Shown in pieces: positions 24,427-34,600 of a stretch of DNA of 37,393 nt (positions are counted from its first letter, which is position 1; every line of letters starts with the position of its first letter). A model generated the notes under the pieces. The model saw only the letters and a program-made list of their open reading frames with translations, did not search any database and was not told the origin of the DNA. The stretch covers positions 1-37,393 of the forward strand of contig JAEZFD010000042.1 of the NCBI GenBank assembly GCA_023417655.1. Reading direction: 5' to 3'. Source of the DNA: Planctomycetota bacterium. GTDB lineage: Bacteria > Planctomycetota > Planctomycetia > Planctomycetales > Planctomycetaceae. The position numbers were made by a program, and so were the translations under genes.

Positions 24427-25574
24427 TTGTAGATCTCCATCAGCGACCCCGAGTCCACTGGCCGGGGGTTAAACTGTCCAGTCCATTGCAACGAGGCTTC
24501 TTCGGCCATCTGCGGCAGGCGGTCCTGCGTGGCTCCACAATCGCGAAGCGTGATTGGCTGCCCGGCGAGTGTCAGCAGCGACCGAAGATGGTGCACGAGA
24601 GCGGAGATAGCTTTGCTTCCGGTGCAATCGGTGATTTCTGTGTCATGAGCTAGTTGGATATATGTTGCGGCGGCAGCTTCATCGCGCGCATTGAACTGAA
24701 TGACATAAGGGAGTAACGCACCGACAGCGATTCCATGAGTCACATTGAAGTGAGCCGATAAGGGGTTCGCAAGAGCATGTGTCGCCCCGAGCATTGAGTT
24801 CTCAATCGCCGTTCCGGCGAAGAAGGCTCCGAGCTGCATGCGGCTGCGCGCTTCGATGTGGGAGGGGTTCTTCAGGACAATCGGAAGTGCTTCCACCAGA
24901 TGCTGCCACGCCTGGCGGCTGAACATCTGAGAGACCGGATTTCTGACTTTTGTGACGGCGGTCTCGAGTGCATGGCTGAGAGCGTCGATGCCGGTGGCCG
25001 CCGTAACTGCAGCCGGCATGGTGATCGTCAACTCAGGGTCCAGAATCGAAACTCGAGCGAGCGCCTTTTTGTCCCCGCAGGCCATCTTCATGTGCGTTTC
25101 GGCATCAGCGATGACTGCATAGGACTGTGCCTCGCTGCCGGTACCTGACGTGGTCGGGATCGCGATCAGCGGAAGCATCGGACGGGTGGCTTTGCCTGTC
25201 CCTTTATAGTCCTGCATGCGACCGCCGTTGGTTACGACAAAGTTGATCCCTTTGGCGCAATCCATACTGCTGCCGCCCCCCATGCCGATGATCAGATCGA
25301 CACCGAGCGGCCGGGTGAATTCGACTCCCCGTTCAATATCCTCGGTTGTTGGATTCGGACGCACATCGTCAAACAGCGAGACTTTGACTCCTGCTTTTTC
25401 GAGTGAGTTCACTGCCCTCTGACCATGTCCGGCGGCACGCAACCCAGCATCAGTGACAAGCAGAGCGTGAGTCGCACCGATCTCGGATGCCAGCTCCCCC
25501 AGCCTTGAGAGCGTACCGGGGCCAAAGATCAGTCGAGTTCCGGGATGAAAGTCAAAAGATGGTAATGCCATCAT
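24393..25574 (-). CDS. iron-containing (group III) alcohol dehydrogenase
   Basis: About 393 residues, standard for the Fe-ADH family. The NAD(P)-binding GMGGGSSMDCAKG motif is near residue 100, the PTTSGTGSE motif near 140, and the metal-binding positions follow: Asp in LDPELT/ATGIDALSHALE (Asp and His), then GATHALANPLSAHFNVTHG carrying two more His residues. It would oxidise an alcohol or reduce an aldehyde with NAD(P) in the cytoplasm; the substrate is not readable. Three consecutive start codons occur (GTG 25577, ATG 25574, ATG 25571), none with a good ribosome site, and I use the first ATG. Its stop lies inside the next gene's start (34-bp overlap). Confidence 0.93.
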   Translation of the reverse strand: MMALPSFDFHPGTRLIFGPGTLSRLGELASEIGATHALLVTDAGLRAAGHGQRAVNSLEKAGVKVSLFDDVRPNPTTEDIERGVEFTRPLGVDLIIGMGGGSSMDCAKGINFVVTNGGRMQDYKGTGKATRPMLPLIAIPTTSGTGSEAQSYAVIADAETHMKMACGDKKALARVSILDPELTITMPAAVTAATGIDALSHALETAVTKVRNPVSQMFSRQAWQHLVEALPIVLKNPSHIEARSRMQLGAFFAGTAIENSMLGATHALANPLSAHFNVTHGIAVGALLPYVIQFNARDEAAAATYIQLAHDTEITDCTGSKAISALVHHLRSLLTLAGQPITLRDCGATQDRLPQMAEEASLQWTGQFNPRPVDSGSLMEIYKCAFSGTDVNF

Positions 25575-25577
25575 CAC

Positions 25578-25951
25578 TCAGCGGTCGTCGGGAGGAAATT
25601 TGGGCGGGGAGAGAATGTCAGGTGTTGATGACCCGGCAGTCCAACACGTTTAACGGGAAAGGGATTCCGTCACAACTTCGTATCGTAGAGGATCGTCGCA
25701 ACGATGAGTCAGAGGTCTTGCATATCAGCTCAGAAAATCGGCATAGGAATGCCGAATCGGTAAGACTGCAGTGTCCCTTTTTCCGCACTGTTTGCTCGGT
25801 ACTGGTTCGCGGTAAAACCATGACCTCTCAAAACAAGCTCATCAGAACCATAGTACCTCTTAGGGCCCCGTTGAGGAACCGGAAAACCTGACAAGGCACT
25901 TCTGAAATCCCGCTGCCTTCGCGGCTCGCTCGATTTTCTGCCTCTCAGGGA
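25578..25951. promoter_or_regulatory. divergent intergenic region between ADH and Hsp70-like genes
   Basis: About 370 bp between divergent genes, so promoters for both should lie here. Overlapping short open frames (25487-25891 plus, 25618-25821 minus) are not supported. I see no CIRCE-type inverted repeat that would mark heat-shock control of the Hsp70-like gene, and no confident promoter boxes. Confidence 0.4.
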
Positions 25952-25960
25952 TTGCAGTTC

Positions 25961-27979
25961 ATGTTACATTCAACGGGTCAGATCATGGCAGCACCACCTT
26001 CCGGAAAGACCGCCAAGATGTCCTCATCTGCCGTCCGTCGGGCATTGACGCCTGTTGGCATCGACCTCGGGACGACCTATTCGAGTCTCTCCTATCTCAC
26101 TCCTCAAGGGCAACCGGTCACGTTGCCTAACGACGAAGGCGAGCTGGCAACTCCTTCTGTTGTTCTCTTTGATCGCAATGAAACGATTGTCGGAACGGAA
26201 GCACTGCGGCAATCAATCACGATGCCGGATCGAGTCGTTCAGCAATCAAAGCGATTCATGGGGGATCGTCATAAGTGCTGGGTTGTTGATGGTCGTGTTT
26301 ATCGACCCAAAGACATCGCTTCGCTGATCCTGAAGAAACTTCTGCATCCCGCACAGGAACTTTTCGGAGCGGTTCGACATGCAGTGATCACCGTTCCGGC
26401 GCAGTTCAGTGAATTGCAGCGGCGTGACACGATTGAAGCCGGACTGATGGCAGGACTGGAACGTGTTGACCTGATCAACGAACCGGTCTCAGCGGCGGTC
26501 TGTTATGTCCTGGGTGAAGGACTCTGGTTTGCGGAACTCGCTGACGATCAGATCGTGCTTGTCTTCGATCTCGGGGGCGGGACGCTCGACCTCTCTCTGG
26601 TCCGTTACAACAAAGAGAATGTGATCGTCATTGCCACAGGCGGCGATCTTAAATTGGGGGGCCTCAACTGGAATGCGAGTCTTCAGGACTATGTTCACGA
26701 GCGGATTCTGAAGGAAACAGGAGAGGAACTGCGTCTGGATCGAGCCGGAACTCAGGCTCTCAGTCTGGAAGTGGAACAGGCCAAACGCAGTCTCAGCAGT
26801 CGGCTGAATTCCGCGATTTCGCTTCAACTTGAGAATCATCGCCGTTCGATCCCCATCGACCGCGAGACATTCGAAAAGATTGCACTCCCATTGACGAAAC
26901 GCTCCGAAGTCCTCACCCAGGAACTTCTCTCGTCAAATCGGATGGGCTGGGCTCATGTCAACGCGGTGCTGATTACAGGCGGAGCCAGCCGGATGCCTAT
27001 GATCCGTAACATGCTCCAGCGAATCAGTGGGCGAACGCTCAATCAGATTCTCTCACCGGACCAGTCGATTTCTCATGGAGCTGCCTACTATGCAGGGATC
27101 CTGCTCACAGGGCAGCGGCCCGGGCAGGTGGAACTGGAAAAGCCTGCATCGACCCGGCTGGCGAAGTTCAAGCAGCAGAGTGTCAGTGGCCGGTCACTGG
27201 GCCTTCTCGTCCGGAACATGCAGACACAGGAACGGGAACCGCACCCGTTGATTCCGGCAAATACTCTGCTCCCTTGTGCTTATCGCCAACGATTTGGAAC
27301 TGTGGTCGAGAATCAGCAGCAGGTGGATCTTCATATCATCGAAAGCGGAACCAGTCCGGAAGAACCCTATGTTGAGCTTGGCGAGTGCGTTATTGATGCT
27401 CTCCCGCCGGGACTCCCGATCGGATCGCCGATTGAGGTCACATTTCGCTATGACGAAGAGGCCAAACTCTACGTCGAGGCCATCGAAGTCACAAGTGGGA
27501 AGAAGGCAGACACGACGATTCACCGTCCACTTGTTACGCGTCCTTCCTCGGCTGGAGAATCGGATTCAGAGTCCGAAATTCCTCCGTTGAAGGTGAAGCG
27601 TCCCGATGCCAAGGGGGAAGCTCGGGTCACGATTCAAAGCCCTGCGACTCAAAGCCCGGCAGCAGTCGCTCCGATTAAACCGGTCCCGCTCTCCCGCCCA
27701 TTGCCCCCGGCTCCGACCCCGGCTGCGAAAGCCACAGTAACTCCCCCGACCCCCGTCCCGGTGCCGCAGGTCAGTCTGGAACAATCCGAACGCCCGGTTC
27801 CTCTGTGTAACCACTGTGGGGAGCCGTTATTGACGACAGACCTCTGCTCGAGCTGCGGACGGCCTCACAGGACCCCTTGGCCGCCTGCCGGTCGGCAGGA
27901 AAGTGCAGATGAGGTCAATTCGACCCGAACTGAGCCATTCTTGCGTGCTCAGAGGCGAACGCAGGGTCCGCAGCACTGA
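25961..27979 (+). CDS. Hsp70-family protein with C-terminal zinc ribbon
   Basis: 672 residues from the ATG at 25961 (TTG 25952 and ATG 25985 are alternatives; none has a strong ribosome site). The ATPase domain spans about 32-390, with phosphate-1 GIDLGTTYSSL at 33-43, phosphate-2 VFDLGGGTLDLSL near 200 and the adenosine motif LITGGASRMP near 336. A substrate-binding-like beta domain follows (about 430-525; NTLLPCAYRQ, then VELGECVIDALPPG). The helical lid of DnaK is missing; instead there is a long proline-rich linker (about 560-610) and a double-CxxC zinc ribbon, CNHCGEP...CSSCGRP, near 616-636. It is therefore not DnaK itself but a specialised Hsp70-like ATPase. It lies alone, without GrpE or DnaJ genes. 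Confidence 0.92.
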   Translation: MLHSTGQIMAAPPSGKTAKMSSSAVRRALTPVGIDLGTTYSSLSYLTPQGQPVTLPNDEGELATPSVVLFDRNETIVGTEALRQSITMPDRVVQQSKRFMGDRHKCWVVDGRVYRPKDIASLILKKLLHPAQELFGAVRHAVITVPAQFSELQRRDTIEAGLMAGLERVDLINEPVSAAVCYVLGEGLWFAELADDQIVLVFDLGGGTLDLSLVRYNKENVIVIATGGDLKLGGLNWNASLQDYVHERILKETGEELRLDRAGTQALSLEVEQAKRSLSSRLNSAISLQLENHRRSIPIDRETFEKIALPLTKRSEVLTQELLSSNRMGWAHVNAVLITGGASRMPMIRNMLQRISGRTLNQILSPDQSISHGAAYYAGILLTGQRPGQVELEKPASTRLAKFKQQSVSGRSLGLLVRNMQTQEREPHPLIPANTLLPCAYRQRFGTVVENQQQVDLHIIESGTSPEEPYVELGECVIDALPPGLPIGSPIEVTFRYDEEAKLYVEAIEVTSGKKADTTIHRPLVTRPSSAGESDSESEIPPLKVKRPDAKGEARVTIQSPATQSPAAVAPIKPVPLSRPLPPAPTPAAKATVTPPTPVPVPQVSLEQSERPVPLCNHCGEPLLTTDLCSSCGRPHRTPWPPAGRQESADEVNSTRTEPFLRAQRRTQGPQH

Positions 27980-28331
27980 ACCGGCAGGAATCTGCATCTG
28001 CTGTAAGGTGATTCCCCGTAATGGAATATGCCAATTGGTGTATTCCGGTTTGCGCTATTCTCAAGTCGGTGTCGGATTCTGTCGATTCTGATACCCAACT
28101 TGAAAGGGGGAATCGCACCGGCCATTCTTCCGGGAACTCCCTTCTTGACGGCCTTTTCGGTTCGCATCCATTCGTTTTGGACGATATCATCCCTGTGTTG
28201 GTTCCTTTCCCATCCTGCCTAAGGAACCTGACGCCTACCTCCGTAATCCTTCCGTCCGAAGCCACCCGGCATCTCCCATCCCACCTGAAACTGGCTGGGG
28301 TCGTTTCGGAACAAATTGAAAGATCCATGCA
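27980..28331. promoter_or_regulatory. 352-bp spacer between Hsp70-like and HlyD-like genes
   Basis: No supported gene: short overlapping frames occur on both strands without domains. The notable element is the dyad at 28023-28046. A promoter for the HlyD-like gene may lie downstream of it. Confidence 0.4.
28023..28046 (+). promoter_or_regulatory. 24-bp dyad / hairpin (candidate operator or RNA stem-loop)
   Basis: GGAATATGCC-AATT-GGTGTATTCC forms a 10-pair stem (eight Watson-Crick and two G-U pairs in RNA) closed by an AAUU tetraloop. An upstream ATTCC at 28011-28015 can pair alternatively with GGAAT at 28023-28027. No T-tract follows, so it is not a standard terminator. Confidence 0.4.
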
Positions 28332-29891
28332 ATGAAGGATCCTTCGCGTCCACAACGTCGTTGTGGCCGGACGACCGCAGTGCTGCTTACGGCATTCGGT
28401 CTGTTCGGTGGTCTGATTGCGATGCCAATGATTTCTTACGGCATCCCCGGTACGCTGAATCGAATTCCCACAGAGGGATTCCACGTCGTTGAGCAGAAGC
28501 CGATGGAAGTCGTTCTGCAGGAACGAGGCGAAATTCAGAGCACCCGCACCAAAACATTGACCAGCAAGTGCGAATACGGTGTCAATCTTTTGTGGATCGC
28601 GGACGAAGGGACCTATGTGAAAGCCGGCGACATTGTCGCCATGCTTGATAGCTCGCTGCTCGAGCAACGTGTCAAAGAACGTGAAGTTCTGCTCGTTAAG
28701 GCACAGTCACTGCTTCAGACCTATGAGACAAGCCTGAAGGTTCAGGAACTGTCGAACGAAAGCCAGCTGGCCAAGACTCAGCTGAACCTGATTCTCACCC
28801 GACTGGAACTGGCCGCTTATAAACTCGCGACTGCAAACCGCGAACGGCAGGACATTCGGCAGAAGATTGTGATTGCTGAGTCGAACCTGAACTATGCCCA
28901 GAAGAAGTACGAATACACGAGCCGCATGGTCGAGCTGGGCTATCAGGACGTTTCGCAACGCGAGTCCGACCGTTTGAGTCTGCTCCGTTCTAAGCAGGCA
29001 CTTCGCAATCATCAGAACCTGCTGCACACGCTGGATCGCTATTCCCGCGATCGCAAACTGATCGAACTCATTGCCAAACAAGAAGAAGCCGCACGGGCAG
29101 TTGAACGTGCGAAACTTCGTGCAAATGCTTCTTTGCTGAATGGGAAAATCCGCATTCAGTCCTGTAAACGATCCTGCAATGCACATCTTTACACACTGAA
29201 CCGCCTGAAGCGGAACATCGCCGCCTGCACCATCCGCGCACAGCAGGATGGTCAGGTGATCTATGCCCGTAACGGCAGACGTTCAGTAGACACTGTCAAG
29301 GTGGGTGATCTGGTCCGCTACCTTCAGCCGCTTCTGCAGTTGCCAGATCGAAGTCAGCTGGAAGTGCTGGTGCGTTTGCACGAATCGCGTATTCGACAAG
29401 TTGAAGTGGGGCAACTTGCGAAAATTCAGGTGGATGCCCGTAGTGATATTCGTCTCACTGGCAGAGTGACTCGCTGCGCAACGGTCCCACAGGCCGGTCT
29501 CTATCCGAATCAGAACCTTCGCGACTATGACGTGGTCGTCAGCATCGACACCGATCCGGAAACGATTGAATTGCTGGCTCCAGGCATGACGGCAACTGCT
29601 CAAATCATCGTTGCCAACCGCCCTGAAGCTCTGGTCGTCCCGCTGGAGTCAGTCGTTGCGATTGATGGACGCCGCATTGCATTTGTCCGCGCAGGTGACT
29701 CCGTGGAAGTGCGAGATGTCGAAACGGGGCTGGTGAACGAGACACAGATTGAAATTTCCTCGGGGCTTCGTGCTGGTGAGGAAATCGTCTCGCGTCCTCG
29801 GGATGTCTGTGCTTCCCGGATCGAATCACTGCGAGCCACTTATGACGAAGCCGGAACTGGTCTGGCCTCGCTTTGGACGGTCACTCGTTAA
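28332..29891 (+). CDS. HlyD-family membrane-fusion/efflux adaptor protein
   Basis: 519 residues. An N-terminal anchor or signal (about 14-36) is followed by a first half-lipoyl segment (NLLWIADEGTYVKAGDIVAMLD, about 78-100; motif G-x-x-V-x-x-G-D), a long alpha-helical coiled-coil hairpin (about 105-300, rich in Q/E/L/R heptads), the second half-lipoyl segment (CTIRAQQDGQVIY, about 298-330), a beta-barrel domain (about 340-435) and a membrane-proximal domain (about 436-500) ending with EIVSRPRDV. This is the periplasmic adaptor of tripartite efflux or type I secretion. The usual partners (ABC or RND inner-membrane pump, TolC-type channel) are not in the window. The coiled coil is longer than in typical RND adaptors, favouring an ABC-type partner. 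ATG at 28332, weak ribosome site. Confidence 0.9.
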   Translation: MKDPSRPQRRCGRTTAVLLTAFGLFGGLIAMPMISYGIPGTLNRIPTEGFHVVEQKPMEVVLQERGEIQSTRTKTLTSKCEYGVNLLWIADEGTYVKAGDIVAMLDSSLLEQRVKEREVLLVKAQSLLQTYETSLKVQELSNESQLAKTQLNLILTRLELAAYKLATANRERQDIRQKIVIAESNLNYAQKKYEYTSRMVELGYQDVSQRESDRLSLLRSKQALRNHQNLLHTLDRYSRDRKLIELIAKQEEAARAVERAKLRANASLLNGKIRIQSCKRSCNAHLYTLNRLKRNIAACTIRAQQDGQVIYARNGRRSVDTVKVGDLVRYLQPLLQLPDRSQLEVLVRLHESRIRQVEVGQLAKIQVDARSDIRLTGRVTRCATVPQAGLYPNQNLRDYDVVVSIDTDPETIELLAPGMTATAQIIVANRPEALVVPLESVVAIDGRRIAFVRAGDSVEVRDVETGLVNETQIEISSGLRAGEEIVSRPRDVCASRIESLRATYDEAGTGLASLWTVTR

Positions 29892-30028
29892 AGCGGTTTG
29901 ATCGAACGATCAAAAGCAGAGAAAGTCACACCGCCGCTGACCTCAATGCGTTAAGGAACTTGCTTCACTGGGCCAAAACTGCAGGAATGTTGGGACCACC
30001 CCTTCGGTTAAAGCACAGTGATTCCACA

Positions 30029-30070
30029 AAAACAGGTCGAGAGTTCTCTAGGGAACCCTCGACCTGTTTT
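30029..30070. terminator. strong bidirectional terminator
   Basis: 13-bp perfect stem (AAAACAGGTCGAG at 30029-30041 with 30058-30070), plus a 4-bp inner stem (GTTC/GAAC), loop TCTAGG, and a TTTTGTTTT tail on the plus strand and A/T-rich start on the other. It lies between the convergent HlyD-like and DUF1501 genes. Confidence 0.92.
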
Positions 30071-30116
30071 GTTTTCGAGGACCTGATCGCGTGAGCCTGC
30101 GCATCCATCGGCGGGA

Positions 30117-31577
30117 TTACGCGAAGAGACCTGAAACGGCCTCGGCCTTGACCAATTCACGAGGCTGATTCAGATGGTTGTAGACGATGGTGTCTGGCGC
30201 GATTCCGAACGACTCATAGATCGTTGCCAGCAACTCGCCGGGATGAACCGGGTTTTCCAGGGGGGCTGAGGCCGTCTGGTCACTCTTCCCATGGACATAA
30301 CCACGCTTGATTCCTGCCCCGGCGACGAGGGCGGAATAACAGTAAGGCCAGTGATCCCGTCCGTCTGCACTGTTTCCGTTTCCTGAAGTACTGACTCCCC
30401 GCTGCGGGCTGCGGCCAAACTCCCCGACTGCGACAACCAGCGTTTCATCCAGCAGACCGCGTTCGTCCAGATCGATCAGAAGTGCCGAGAGGCCAGTGTC
30501 GAGAAGCGGTGCCGCCTGATCTTTCATTCTCTTGGGCAGCCCGACGTGCACATCCCAGGAATGGTTGTCGCTGTTGGCGACTTTCGGCCAGACGACTTCC
30601 ACGACGCGCGTGCCAGCTTCCACCAGGCGTCGAGCGAGCAGCAGGCTCTGCCCGAAGGTATTACGTCCATATCGGTCCCGTGTTTCTCTGGATTCCTGTT
30701 CCAGTGCGAAGGCATCACGGGCCCGACCTGAGGAGATCAGAGTCAGGGCCTGATCGTAATACTCATTGAGCTTGTAGTCCTTGACGGCTCGATCGATTTC
30801 CGGCATTCCGGCATTGATCACATCGAGCAGTTTGGCGCGACGTTCCATCCGTTCGCCATAAACGTCGGCCCGCATCTCCAGGTCTGAGACGTTGATGGTA
30901 TTCATTTTGGCCATGTCCATATCATCGCCGGGCGGGTAAAGGGTGTATGGATCGAAGGCCTTTCCGAGAAATCCGGCCGTCCCGCCTTTCCCGACGACAT
31001 TGCTCTCCTGCAACGGTCGTGGCAGCATCACGAACGGCAGCATCGGCTCTTGAGGTGGCCGAAGACGGATGATGTTTGATCCGAAGTTGGGGAAATCCTT
31101 CGGGCTCGGCGGTTCAAGCTGCCCTGACGGACTCACCTTGTCAGTCGTGTAGCCGGTCATCATCTGATAGATGGCCGCGGTGTGGTTGAACAGTCCATTC
31201 GGGGTATAGCTCATCGAGCGAATCAAGGTCGCTTTGTCGATGACCTGAGCCAGCTTGGGGAGCAGTTCGGTGAAGTGAACCCCGGGAAGTGCAGTGGGAA
31301 TGTTCTTGAATACCGATTTGACGTTCTCAGGAACATTCTCCTTCGGATCCCAGAGATCGATGTGACTCGGCCCCCCCTGCAGGTAGACGAGAATGATGCT
31401 CTTCGCCCGAGGTTCCTTGTGCCCCCCGTTTGCCCGAGCCGCCTTTAACTGCAGCATTGAGCCAAGGGACAGGCCCATCAGACTGCTGCCTCCAACCCGT
31501 AGAACATCGCGACGTGTCACACCGAGATGCCGATCGCAAAGATCTTTTCCCGGCTGTCCGGAAACTCGAATGATCAT
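30117..31577 (-). CDS. DUF1501 domain protein (TAT-exported, sulfatase-like fold)
   Basis: 486 residues. The N-terminus contains a twin-arginine signal (VTRRDVLRVGG, hydrophobic MGLSLGSML), so the protein is exported folded. The DUF1501 hallmarks are present: LVYLQGGPSHIDLWDPKEN near 65, the central FLGKAFDPY region, VVEVVWPKVANSDNHSWDVH near 320 (the aspartate-histidine pair recalls the alkaline-phosphatase/sulfatase metal site), and the VVAVGEFGRSPQ and DHWPYCYSALVAGAG motifs near 390-420. The family's reaction is not established. It lies 96 bp downstream of the DUF1549/DUF1553 protein gene on the same strand. This pairing is a standard planctomycete gene couple and suggests joint action. 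GGGAG lies 8 nt before the ATG. Confidence 0.95.
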   Translation of the reverse strand: MIIRVSGQPGKDLCDRHLGVTRRDVLRVGGSSLMGLSLGSMLQLKAARANGGHKEPRAKSIILVYLQGGPSHIDLWDPKENVPENVKSVFKNIPTALPGVHFTELLPKLAQVIDKATLIRSMSYTPNGLFNHTAAIYQMMTGYTTDKVSPSGQLEPPSPKDFPNFGSNIIRLRPPQEPMLPFVMLPRPLQESNVVGKGGTAGFLGKAFDPYTLYPPGDDMDMAKMNTINVSDLEMRADVYGERMERRAKLLDVINAGMPEIDRAVKDYKLNEYYDQALTLISSGRARDAFALEQESRETRDRYGRNTFGQSLLLARRLVEAGTRVVEVVWPKVANSDNHSWDVHVGLPKRMKDQAAPLLDTGLSALLIDLDERGLLDETLVVAVGEFGRSPQRGVSTSGNGNSADGRDHWPYCYSALVAGAGIKRGYVHGKSDQTASAPLENPVHPGELLATIYESFGIAPDTIVYNHLNQPRELVKAEAVSGLFA

Positions 31578-31673
31578 GGAAACGTCTCCCAGGGAGGATC
31601 CCTGTTGAATCAGTTCTGTAGGACTTCAGAAACTCGAAAAGCCAATCCCGTCCGCTATTCACGATCGATTTCG

Positions 31674-34600
31674 CTATCGATTGAACAGAAACGCAGGGCT
31701 GTTGATCAGTGCCCAGGCCAGATCCTGAGCGGTCGTCAGCCGCGCATTTTGCAATTGGGTTTCACTCAGTTTGACAGCACGTTCCAGTCGCTCCAGCTGC
31801 GGATCCGGTGGAAGTGGTTTCTCGTATTCTTCCAGCCGTTCTTTCAGCTCGGTGAGTTGAGGATCTTCTGGAAGCGGCTTTCTCTCCTGTGCCAGCGCGG
31901 CCTTCAGGTCGTTCAGTTCTTTATCGAGGCTGTTGACGTAATCTCTGAGAACCTGCTTCTGAGCCTCGGTTCGTTCTGCAGCGGGGACCGGCAGGACGTT
32001 GGCAACCTGGTCAGTCAGGCCGAAGTTCACCGGGCCGGTTTTATTTGTGAACGAGATCCGGAATTTCCCTAAGGAGTGGGTCGCATCGGTGTACTGCTGA
32101 TCCATCTTGATCTGGAAAACCATGTCCTTCGCTGACGAGATCGGTTCCGCGAATTCAAAGGTGGCAAAATGGTCTTTGCCTGTCTGCGGAACGACGGCCC
32201 AGCCATTGGAATTGGCAGGGGCTTTCCCGTCGATGGCGGTTTCGACGCCATAGCCGGACTGGCTGAAATCGGCCTTGGCATTCTGCAGTTTGACCTGCTT
32301 CTTCTCGGCCGGTCGGTCGGCAGGCCAGTACTCCACTGTCAGCTCTGACAGGACAAAATTCCCTCCACTGGAACGCCCTGGCCCATTCCGAGGAAGAGTA
32401 GGATCGGTAAGTGTCTCGATCTGCAGAGCCGCGACCTGATCCAGGCTGACCTGTCCCTGAAGAATGTAGGCGCCCTTCCCGTTCGGCCCGGTCACCAGAA
32501 TCGTCTGATCGTCGTTCTGCTTGAGCTGGGACTTCTGGGTCGCTTTGAGTGATTTGAACGCCACTCGAGTCCATGGGGTCGGAGATTCGGTCAGCGTCTT
32601 CTCCCATTCGGCAACGCGGACATCAGATGACTCGAGCCGTTGGTCGATCTTTGCCTGAACACCTGCGATTCGAGCCTGCTGGGCGGACTCCTGCTCTTTG
32701 ATTTTCGGCGCGAGGGCGACTTTGAGGTTCTCAATTTCCTTCGTTGTTAACGCCACCGCTTCAACCCTGCGAGCTTCTTTTTCCGCAAGGATTGGGGCGA
32801 TTGAATCCCGGTAGAGATTGCGTTGAGAAACGAGTTCTGCATTCTGAGTCTGAAGATCATTCATCAGTCCCAGAGTGGCCTGAATCTCTTCTGCGCGAGC
32901 ATGGCGGTTGAGAATGCTGAGGAAAATCTGATCGATCACCCGATTCATATCGGGTTCTGATGCCGCGAGTTTTTCCAGCAGGTTGCCTGGCTGTGAAATC
33001 GCCTCGCTGACGGTGGTCCCGTTCATCAGCGCCATCACCGGCCCCAGCTGCAGGTCAGCAGAGCGTTCGCACTCACAGGCGGACTCGCGAACCGGACGAC
33101 CGAGATTTTCAAGGAATCCGTCGGTAAGATTGATCTGAACGTCAGGCAACGCCGCGGCACGGGTCCCTTCCGGAACACCGGGGATCTTCATCTTGGCCCC
33201 GGTCACCGCGTAGACCGAGTCATACAGAACTTCCGCCGGAAGACGCTTGGGGAAAGCGTGCGAATAATTTGAACGGTCGTCGCTGTTCCATTGATTCGTC
33301 GCGACCTCGAGCTGATACACCCGACTCTTGCAGATGCTGCGCTGGAGTTCGCGAACGTTGAACTTCTGCGCGACAAACTGGTCAGTCAAATAGTTCAGAA
33401 GCTCAGGGTTGCTGGGAGGATTGCCAGCGCGGATGTCGTCCAGTGGTTCGATCAGACCCACCCCGAGCATGTAGCCCCAGATCCGGTTGACGTAGCTGCG
33501 CGCGAAATAGTCATTCTCTGGATCAATCATCCACTTCGCGAGTTGCTGCCGCCGGGTCAGCGACTCGGGTTTCTCCCCTGCGTCGCGATCATAAGGAACG
33601 AGGGGAGCGGTGATCTCTCCTGTTCGATCATGCTTCATCTCGCCAGTCGGTTGATCAAAGATCTCTTCCCAGAGCGGCTTGGCTCCTTCGACTGCGGTCC
33701 CGCCGATGTTTCCGTCGGCATTCTTGGGATCGCGTCGCAACCCGACTTGAGCGAAGAACGCGGCCGTCTGGTAATACTGGTCCTGAGTCCATCGTTCGAA
33801 TGGGTGATCGTGGCACTTATTGCAGTTGAATCGCACTCCCAGAAACAGGTGCGTCGTGTTCTCGACGAGAGCATCTGGCTCACGGAGAATTTTGAAGTAC
33901 GACGCCGGAGGGTTCTCCTTGTTGGATCCGGTCGCGGTCAGCACGTCATAACAGAACTCATCATAGGGCCGGTTCTCCGCGACATTCTTCCGGATCCATC
34001 CTCGAAAGGCCACGGCTCCCTGAGCCCCCAGATACTTACTGTTGACCTGCAACATATCGGCCCATTTGTTCGTCCAATATTCAACATAGGCATCGGACGC
34101 AATCAGCCGGTCGATCACGGCATCCCGTTTCTCGCGTGTCGGGCGAGAGTCCTGCAGGAACTGCACGACATCGTCGGCGGAAGGTGGAAGCCCGGTGAGA
34201 TCAAGAGAGACCCGACGGAGGAATTCCTCATCGGAACAGAGTCCCGATGGAAAGATCTTCATTCGCTCCCACTTCTTCGCGACGAGCTCATCGATCGGGC
34301 TCCAGATTTCCGGAGCTTTCCATTCGAATCCATCTCGGTCGCCCATGACGGTCAGTGTGGTTGCGGCATAGCTGCCTTCGAATCGGGCCAGAATCGGTGC
34401 TTCTCCACGGCGGAGCGCTGTGACGACAGCCGCCCGATTGTTTTCTGCAACCTCGGTGTTTCCACTTTCAAGGAAGGCCTCCCCGGTGACGTCTCGTTGT
34501 TTGCCGTCAGAGTAGGTTGCAATGACGCGGAGTTGCTGTCGGGCTCCGATCTGCTGAACGACAGGATTCTGTGGTTCAATTGAAATAGAAGTGACTCGGG

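Noticed and set aside
25578..25951. Heat-shock CIRCE-type operator upstream of the Hsp70-like gene
   Set aside because: I looked for the TTAGCACTC-N9-GAGTGCTAA inverted repeat and saw nothing like it.
27915..28667. 250-residue minus-strand open frame spanning the Hsp70/HlyD spacer
   Set aside because: Overlaps the 3' end of the Hsp70 gene and the 5' end of the HlyD gene, both well supported; composition is not protein-like and no motif is visible.
33291..34583. 430-residue plus-strand open frame
   Set aside because: Lies entirely antisense to the DUF1549/DUF1553 gene, whose domains are unmistakable; no domain or signal in the antisense product. Codon bias of the real gene explains it.
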